Shown here in pieces: positions 58,987 through 64,000 of a stretch of DNA of 64,000 nt. The first letter of the stretch is position 1; each line of letters begins with the position of its first letter. The position numbers and the translations under genes were made by a program. Origin of the DNA: Streptomyces sp. P9-A2 (GTDB lineage Bacteria; Actinomycetota; Actinomycetes; Streptomycetales; Streptomycetaceae); assembly GCF_036634175.1 (NCBI RefSeq), contig NZ_JAZIFX010000001.1, forward strand, positions 6,758,001 to 6,822,000. Direction: 5' to 3'. The notes under the pieces were generated by a model that was not told the origin of the DNA, did not search any database, and worked only from the letters and a program-made list of their open reading frames with translations.

Positions 58987-59769
58987 CTACGCCGTCGCCG
59001 CTTCCGGGGCCGGCGGGGCCAGTTGGCGGGACAGCCAGGTGGGGACGCCGCCGAGCAGGCGCAGCAGCCGGCGGGCCTCCTCGCGCAGGCGGGACGCCTC
59101 CGGCTCGGTCTCCGTGTCGGCGAGGGAGGCCAGGGCCGGGGCCGTGCCGACCAGATAGCCCAACTCCTCCCGGATCCTCAGAGATTCGGCGAACCCATGC
59201 CGTGCCTCCGCCAACTCGCCCTCCCGCAGCGCGAGTCCGGCGAGATGACGCCAGGTGCCGGAGAGCAGCAACGGGTCGGCGTGCGCGGTGGCACCCGCGT
59301 GCGCGCGGCGGTACGCGGCGCGCGCCGACTGCGGGGAGCGGGACAGGTTCTCGGCGATCAGTCCGCGCCGGAAGTCCAGCAGTGCCCGGACCGGGGCACC
59401 CGGAGGGACCAGCGCCGCCGCGCGCCCGAGCGCGGCCCGCGCCTCGTCGGCCCGGTCGCGCACCGCGAACAGGGTGGCGGCGTAGGCCAAGTACCCGCGT
59501 TCACAAGCGGCGGCGCCCCGTTCGTCGTCGGTGTCGGCCAGCGCCTCGGCGGTACGCAGCGCGTCCTCGGCCTCGGCCCAGCCCGTCTCCGTGTACAGGC
59601 ACCGCTCCACCAGGAGCGACGACCGCTGCAGCGCGGCGGCCGCGGTGTCCGGTGTGAGCAGGGCGGCGGCGTCGGCCCAGCAAGCGCGTGAGCGCAGCCG
59701 CCATACCGCGGTCTGGAGGGGATCGTCACCAGCGGTCGTTCCGTTACCAGACATGGCGGTGTGCGCCAC
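58987..59769 (-). CDS. TPR-like helical repeat protein
   Basis: 260 residues from GTG 59769, chosen for GGGAGGG five bases upstream (ATG 59754 has none). All-helical with TPR-like pairs: WAEAEDALRTAEALADTDDE, ADEARAALGRAAALVPPGAP, GLALREGELAEARHGFAESL. Probably a binding scaffold; no signal peptide. No partner gene evident. Upstream flank is AT-richer and may be its promoter. Confidence 0.72.
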   Translation of the reverse strand: MAHTAMSGNGTTAGDDPLQTAVWRLRSRACWADAAALLTPDTAAAALQRSSLLVERCLYTETGWAEAEDALRTAEALADTDDERGAAACERGYLAYAATLFAVRDRADEARAALGRAAALVPPGAPVRALLDFRRGLIAENLSRSPQSARAAYRRAHAGATAHADPLLLSGTWRHLAGLALREGELAEARHGFAESLRIREELGYLVGTAPALASLADTETEPEASRLREEARRLLRLLGGVPTWLSRQLAPPAPEAATA

Positions 59770-60009
59770 GTTGCCCTCCCCGAGCACGCCATCGAGCTGT
59801 TGAGTGGTGGCCGCATCTCAGCACGAACAACGGGGTCGGGCCAAGAGGGTGGGTGAAGGATTTCACAAAGTCGTGGATCAACGGGCACGAACGGTGGAAT
59901 GCCCGACGGCGCCCGCGACACCCCACCGGCGCACACTTTCCGCGCGCGCCACCCCCGCCCCGCGCGACCTCCACCACCCCGCTACCCCCGCCACGCGCCC
60001 GCCGGGCCG

Positions 60010-61770
60010 TCAGCTCATGCGGAGGGCCAGGAAGAAGTCGAGCTTGTCCTCCAGGCGGGACAGGTCACGGCCCGTCAACTGCTCGATGCGGCCCACCCGG
60101 TACCGCAGGGTGTTGACATGCAGGTGCAGCCGGGCGGCGCAGCGGGTCCAGGAGCCGTCGCAGTCCAGGAAGGCCTCCAGGGTGGGGATCAGCTCGGCGC
60201 GGTGGCGCCGGTCGTAGTCCCGCAGCGGGTCCAGGAGACGGGCGGTGAAGGCCCGGCGTACGTCGTCGGGGACGAAGGGGAGCAGCAGGACGTGCGAGGC
60301 CAGCTCGTGGTGGCCGGCCGCGCAGACCCGGCCCGGCCGCGCCGCGGCCACGCGCCGCGCGTGCCGCGCCTCCTCCAGGGCCCCGCGCAGCCCCTCCGCC
60401 GAGTGCACGGCCGCGCTGACCCCTAGGGTGAGCCGCCCGGCGCCCTCCAGACCGGCCGTCAGCGGCTCCCGTACGGACTCCAGCAGGGCGTCGGCGAGAA
60501 GTCCCCGCCCGTCGGCACCGTCGTGCTCGCTCGCCACCGCGGGCAGCGGGACGAGCGCGACGGCCTCGTCCCCGGTGTGCGCCACCGCGATCCGGTCGGA
60601 GTGCTCGGGCCCCGTCGACGCCGGGTCGACCAGGATCTCCTCGAGCAGCGCCTGCGCCGCCGCGCCGCCCTCGGCCCCGCCGCCGTCCCGGTCGACCCGC
60701 GCGACGACCACCTGCCAGTGCGGCGCGGCCCCGAGGCCGGGTACCAGCACCGGCGCCGCCACGCGCAGCCGGGCCGCGACCTCGGCCGGCGCGGCCCCCG
60801 CCTGCACCAGCTCCAGCACCTCCTGCGCGAGCCGGCGCCGTACCGTGCGTGCCGCGTTACGGCGGTCCCGCTCGACCACGATCAGCTGGGTGACCCCGTA
60901 CAGCAGGTCCAGCCGCTCCTCGGCCCAGTCCCCGGCGTCCGCCTCGACGACCAGCAGCCAGTCCGACAGCACCGTCTCCCGGCCGTCCCACAGCTCCCGG
61001 GAGGCCGGTGTGCCATGCCCGCCGGGGTCGCCGTGCGGGGTCTGCGGGGCTTGTGCGGTCTGTGGGGTGGACGCCGGCGTCGGGGCCGTGGATCCGCCGT
61101 CGTGCACCGGGAAGAGGCTGTACGTCGTCCGGTCGTCCAGGGTCACCCGGTGCGGTCCGGGGCGGCCGCTGCGGGCGGCCGCCAGATGCTCCGCCGCGAT
61201 CCGCACGCACACGTCGTCGGGCAGCCGCGGTCCCGCCTTCGAACCGGCGATCAGCCGCCCGGTGGGCGAGAGCACCCACGCCCGCAGGTCCAGGTCGCTG
61301 CCCAGCAGGTCGAGCACCACGTCCGGGCCGCCGCCCGCCGGTCCCGACGTCATCAGCCGCCGGTGCCGGTCCACCACGGCCGCGAGGTCCCCGGCCCGCT
61401 CACCGGACACCTGCCGTACGACATGCTCGGTGACCGTCGCGAAGGCCACCGACTCGTGCACCGCGAACAGCGGCAGCCGGTGTCGCGCACAGGCCGTGAC
61501 CAGGTCGTCCGGGACGGCGCCCAGCTCCGCCTCGCCGGCCGCCAGGGCGACGACCCCCGCCTGCACCAGACGCTGTACGAACGGCTCGGAGTCGGCGGCG
61601 TCCCGGCGCCAGGCCAGGCCGCTGAGGACGAGTTCCCCGCCGGAGAGGTAGCGGCTGGGGTCCCTCAGGTCGGTGGTCATCACCCCGTGCACGGTGCGGT
61701 CCAGTTCGTCCTCGCCGCCGAGCAGCGCGAGCCCCAGCGCGTCGGTCTCCAGCAGTGCGCGCAGCCGCAT
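60010..61770 (-). CDS. PucR family transcriptional regulator of purine catabolism
   Basis: 586 residues from ATG 61770. N-terminal purine-catabolism domain (LETDALGLALLGGEDELDRT; DPSRYLSGGELVLSGLAW), middle GGDEF-like region, and C-terminal PucR HTH (LIPTLEAFLDCDGSWTRCAA; LHLHVNTLRYRVGRIEQLTG). A Pro/Thr-rich insert (TPQTAQAPQTP) lies near 225. Divergent from the xanthine dehydrogenase operon at 62201, which it most likely controls in response to purine breakdown products. Confidence 0.92.
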   Translation of the reverse strand: MRLRALLETDALGLALLGGEDELDRTVHGVMTTDLRDPSRYLSGGELVLSGLAWRRDAADSEPFVQRLVQAGVVALAAGEAELGAVPDDLVTACARHRLPLFAVHESVAFATVTEHVVRQVSGERAGDLAAVVDRHRRLMTSGPAGGGPDVVLDLLGSDLDLRAWVLSPTGRLIAGSKAGPRLPDDVCVRIAAEHLAAARSGRPGPHRVTLDDRTTYSLFPVHDGGSTAPTPASTPQTAQAPQTPHGDPGGHGTPASRELWDGRETVLSDWLLVVEADAGDWAEERLDLLYGVTQLIVVERDRRNAARTVRRRLAQEVLELVQAGAAPAEVAARLRVAAPVLVPGLGAAPHWQVVVARVDRDGGGAEGGAAAQALLEEILVDPASTGPEHSDRIAVAHTGDEAVALVPLPAVASEHDGADGRGLLADALLESVREPLTAGLEGAGRLTLGVSAAVHSAEGLRGALEEARHARRVAAARPGRVCAAGHHELASHVLLLPFVPDDVRRAFTARLLDPLRDYDRRHRAELIPTLEAFLDCDGSWTRCAARLHLHVNTLRYRVGRIEQLTGRDLSRLEDKLDFFLALRMS

Positions 61771-62200
61771 CCTCGTCGCCGCCGTTCCCTGTCTCGATGT
61801 GTACCGATGTCTACGATGGGCCGTGGAAGGGCCCGTGGAGGGCCTTCCGCACGGCGCCTGGGCGCCTTCCGCGCGGTGTCCGGGCGGCCTTCCGTGCGGT
61901 AGTCCGGGTGAGTGGCCGATCCGGCACGGTCGGCCGTCTCCCGGACCGTGTCCTCCGTGTCTTCCGGGTCCGTTGTTTCCGGAGGAAGGCAAGGAGGTGG
62001 CTGAGGTCCTCTTTTCATATGAATCTACAAGATGCCCCCGTTGGCCAGCCAACTCCTTCAGGTTTTCCGTGACTGACCCGGGTGGAGCAGCGGGCGGTGT
62101 ACTGAGCCCACTCCGCGTGAATCCCCATATAAGGAGCCGGGCCCCCACACACGGATTGGCTCGATCCGTACGATCCACGAGACGAAGAAGAGAGCCGGTC
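61771..62200. promoter_or_regulatory. divergent control region between pucR-like gene and xanthine dehydrogenase operon
   Basis: 430 bases without a gene. Contains repeated CCTTCCG(C/T)(A/G)CGG units at about 61850-61900, the perfect palindrome TTCATATGAA (62014-62023) and GTTGGCCAGCCAAC (62040-62053, 6-bp arms, 2-base centre). These AT-rich palindromes are candidate PucR sites. Confidence 0.5.
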
Positions 62201-63091
62201 ATGGACTTCCTCCGCCCCGCCAGCTGGGAGGAGGCGCTCGCCGCGAAGGCCGAGCACCCCACCGCTGTGCCGATCGCGGGCGGCACCGACGTGATGGTCG
62301 AGATCAACTTCGACCACCGCAGGCCCGAGTACCTCATGGACCTCAACCGCATCGCCGACCTCACCGAGTGGGAGGTCGGCGAGGACACCGTACGGCTCGG
62401 CGCCTCCGTCCCGTACACAAGGATCATGGAGCACCTGCGGGCCGAACTGCCGGGCCTCGCCCTCGCCTCCCACACCGTGGCCTCCCCGCAGATCCGCAAC
62501 CGCGGCGGAGTCGGCGGCAACCTCGGCACCGCCTCCCCGGCCGGCGACGCCCACCCGGCGCTGCTCGCCGCCGGGGCCGAGGTCGAGGCCGCATCGGTGC
62601 GCGGGTCCCGCCGCATCCCGATCGACGCCTTCTACACCGGGGTGAAGCGCAACGCGCTGGCGCCCGACGAACTGATCCGCGCCGTCCACATCAAGAAGGC
62701 GGACGGACCGCAGCAGTTCTCGAAGGTCGGCACCCGCAACGCCATGGTCATCGCCGTGTGCGCGTTCGGTCTGGCCCTGCACCCCGGTACCCGCACGGTC
62801 CGCACCGGCATCGGCTCGGCGGCGCCCACCCCCGTACGGGCCGCCACCGCCGAGGAGTTCCTGAACGCGGCGCTCGACGAGGGCGGACTCTGGGACAACG
62901 GGAAGATCGTCCCGCCGTCGGTGGCCGAGCAGTTCGCCGACCTGTGCTCCGCAGCCTGCAACCCGATCGACGACGTCCGCGGCACCGCGAGCTACCGCCG
63001 GCACGCGGTCGGCGTCATGGCCCGTCGCACGCTGACCTGGACCTGGGAGTCGTACCGCGGCACTCGCCGCACCACCGAGGGAGTCGCGTGA
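62201..63091 (+). CDS. xanthine dehydrogenase, FAD-binding subunit
   Basis: 296 residues. Passes electrons from the Fe-S subunit to FAD/NAD. FAD motifs IAGGTDVMVE and IRNRGGVGGNLGTASPAGD, then the CO-dehydrogenase flavoprotein C-terminal domain. First gene of the operon; its TGA overlaps the ATG of the next gene (TGATG). Purine catabolism: hypoxanthine to xanthine to urate. Confidence 0.93.
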   Translation: MDFLRPASWEEALAAKAEHPTAVPIAGGTDVMVEINFDHRRPEYLMDLNRIADLTEWEVGEDTVRLGASVPYTRIMEHLRAELPGLALASHTVASPQIRNRGGVGGNLGTASPAGDAHPALLAAGAEVEAASVRGSRRIPIDAFYTGVKRNALAPDELIRAVHIKKADGPQQFSKVGTRNAMVIAVCAFGLALHPGTRTVRTGIGSAAPTPVRAATAEEFLNAALDEGGLWDNGKIVPPSVAEQFADLCSAACNPIDDVRGTASYRRHAVGVMARRTLTWTWESYRGTRRTTEGVA

Positions 63092-63747
63092 TGCGTGTCC
63101 ACTTCACGGTCAACGGACGGTCCCAGGAGGCCGACGACGTATGGGAGGGCGAGTCCCTGCTGTACGTGCTGCGCGAACGGCTCGGCCTGCCCGGCTCCAA
63201 GAACGCCTGTGAGCAGGGCGAATGCGGCTCCTGCACGGTGCGCCTCGACGGCGTCCCGGTGTGCTCCTGCCTCGTCGCGGCCGGCCAGGCCGAGGGCCGG
63301 GAGATCGTCACGGTCGAAGGACTGGCCGCCCTCGCCCGGCATCGCTCCCGCACCGCCGGGGGCGGTGCGCGGGGTGGTGCGGGAGCCCCGGACGCCACGG
63401 GCACCCCGTTTGCCACAGGCACCCCGCTCGACGCGGCCCAGCGGCGGCAGGCCCAGGCGGCCCACGGGGCCCACGGGGCCCACGGCGCCGGTTCACAGAC
63501 CGGCGAGGGAGCCGAACTCGCCCCGATCCAGCAGGCGTTCATCGACGCCGGAGCCGTCCAGTGCGGTTTCTGCACCCCGGGCCTGCTGGTCGCCGCCGAC
63601 GAGATGCTGGAGCACAACCCCAGCCCGAGCGACGCCGACATCCGCGAGGCGCTGTCGGGCAACCTGTGCCGCTGCACGGGCTACGAGAAGATCATGGACG
63701 CGGTCCGCCTCGCCGCCACCCGCCAGTCCGAGGGGACCCGGCCATGA
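63091..63747 (+). CDS. xanthine dehydrogenase, 2Fe-2S subunit
   Basis: 218 residues. Plant-type cluster CEQGECGSC...C (about 40-60) and helical second cluster CGFC and CRC (about 155-190). Between them is a ~55-residue Gly/Ala/His-rich insert (ATGTPFATGTP, AHGAHGAHGAG) built from short DNA repeats, making it longer than the usual ~160-170. Coupled to both neighbours by overlapping stops and starts. Confidence 0.92.
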   Translation: MRVHFTVNGRSQEADDVWEGESLLYVLRERLGLPGSKNACEQGECGSCTVRLDGVPVCSCLVAAGQAEGREIVTVEGLAALARHRSRTAGGGARGGAGAPDATGTPFATGTPLDAAQRRQAQAAHGAHGAHGAGSQTGEGAELAPIQQAFIDAGAVQCGFCTPGLLVAADEMLEHNPSPSDADIREALSGNLCRCTGYEKIMDAVRLAATRQSEGTRP

Positions 63748-64000
63748 CCGAGCACAGCCCCGGCCCCTCCCGCACCCCCACCCGGGCCGCCACCGGTCCC
63801 GGACCGGCCGGCGCCCCCCTCGGCGCGCCCTCCATCCTCACCCAGGGCGCCCCGGCCAGCGGCGGAATCGGGGAGTCCACCCTCCGCCCCGACGGCACCC
63901 TCAAGGTCACCGGCGAGTTCGCGTACTCCTCCGACCTGTGGCACGAGGACATGCTCTGGGGCCAGATCCTGCGCTCCACGGTCGCGCACGCCGAGATCGT
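63744..64000 (+). CDS. xanthine dehydrogenase, molybdopterin-binding subunit (5' part; runs off window)
   Basis: First 85 codons only. ATG overlaps the previous TGA (ATGA). After a Pro/Ala-rich lead of ~30 residues the typical start of the large subunit appears: GIGESTLRPDGTLKVTGEFA then YSSDLWHEDMLWGQILRSTVAHAEI. Catalytic Mo-binding parts lie beyond the window. Confidence 0.9.
   Translation, partial: MTEHSPGPSRTPTRAATGPGPAGAPLGAPSILTQGAPASGGIGESTLRPDGTLKVTGEFAYSSDLWHEDMLWGQILRSTVAHAEI

Overview
High-GC (about 70%) DNA with strong GC bias at third codon positions, GTG/TTG starts, many Tat/Sec-exported hydrolases, DUF397/DUF5753 pairs, RsbW-like ATPases, mycothiol-type DinB and a DmdR-type iron box. 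This points to a Streptomyces chromosome, in a region rich in accessory genes. No tRNA, rRNA or CRISPR array was seen.

Layout. 1-3.6 kb: tail of an AraC regulator, then a leftward cluster of one small secreted protein followed, after a hairpin attenuator, by two membrane proteins and an ABC ATPase. 3.8-11 kb: PadR plus SGNH hydrolase, VOC protein, LacI regulator divergent from a carboxylesterase, homoserine-dehydrogenase-like protein, winged-helix protein. 11.4-20 kb: a GH19 chitinase followed by the stump of a chitin-type LPMO gene, then an IS graveyard (cut TnpB, decayed DDE transposase, DinB gene) and three intact insertion sequences placed tip to tip (IS701, IS1182, IS5-like), each with readable terminal inverted repeats. 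20-31 kb: DUF397/XRE/RsbW-like group, homocysteine methyltransferase, glutamine amidotransferase, a pectin/arabinogalactan block (two GH43 enzymes read as one ORF, then a CE12-type esterase), PEP-mutase-like protein, NUDIX, and two leftward genes of unclear role. 31-42 kb: secreted PHP protein with a natural His-rich N-terminus, then a sugar ABC importer with a lacZ stump at its end, a ROK repressor, alditol oxidase, and a radical-SAM gene. 42-51.9 kb: a membrane protein joining a sigma-like/zinc-binding cytoplasmic part to an outside CBM2, RsgA, Ada/AlkA plus Ogt DNA repair pair, DUF456, PP2C-like protein and pyruvate oxidase. 52-64 kb: XRE-type membrane protein, secreted protein, RsbW-like ATPase, DUF2637 membrane protein, FhuF-like iron reductase behind an iron box, GntR regulator with a repeat-expanded tail, and a PucR regulator divergent from the xanthine dehydrogenase operon, which runs off the end.

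How the genes fit together: the window mixes polysaccharide attack (chitin, galactan/arabinan, rhamnogalacturonan, cellulose binding), sugar and polyol uptake/oxidation under ROK control, purine catabolism under PucR, alkylation repair and iron reduction. Dispersed palindromic repeats (six copies) are scattered through it, two of them translated inside GH43 and RsgA, and a 255-bp MITE-like element carries two more.
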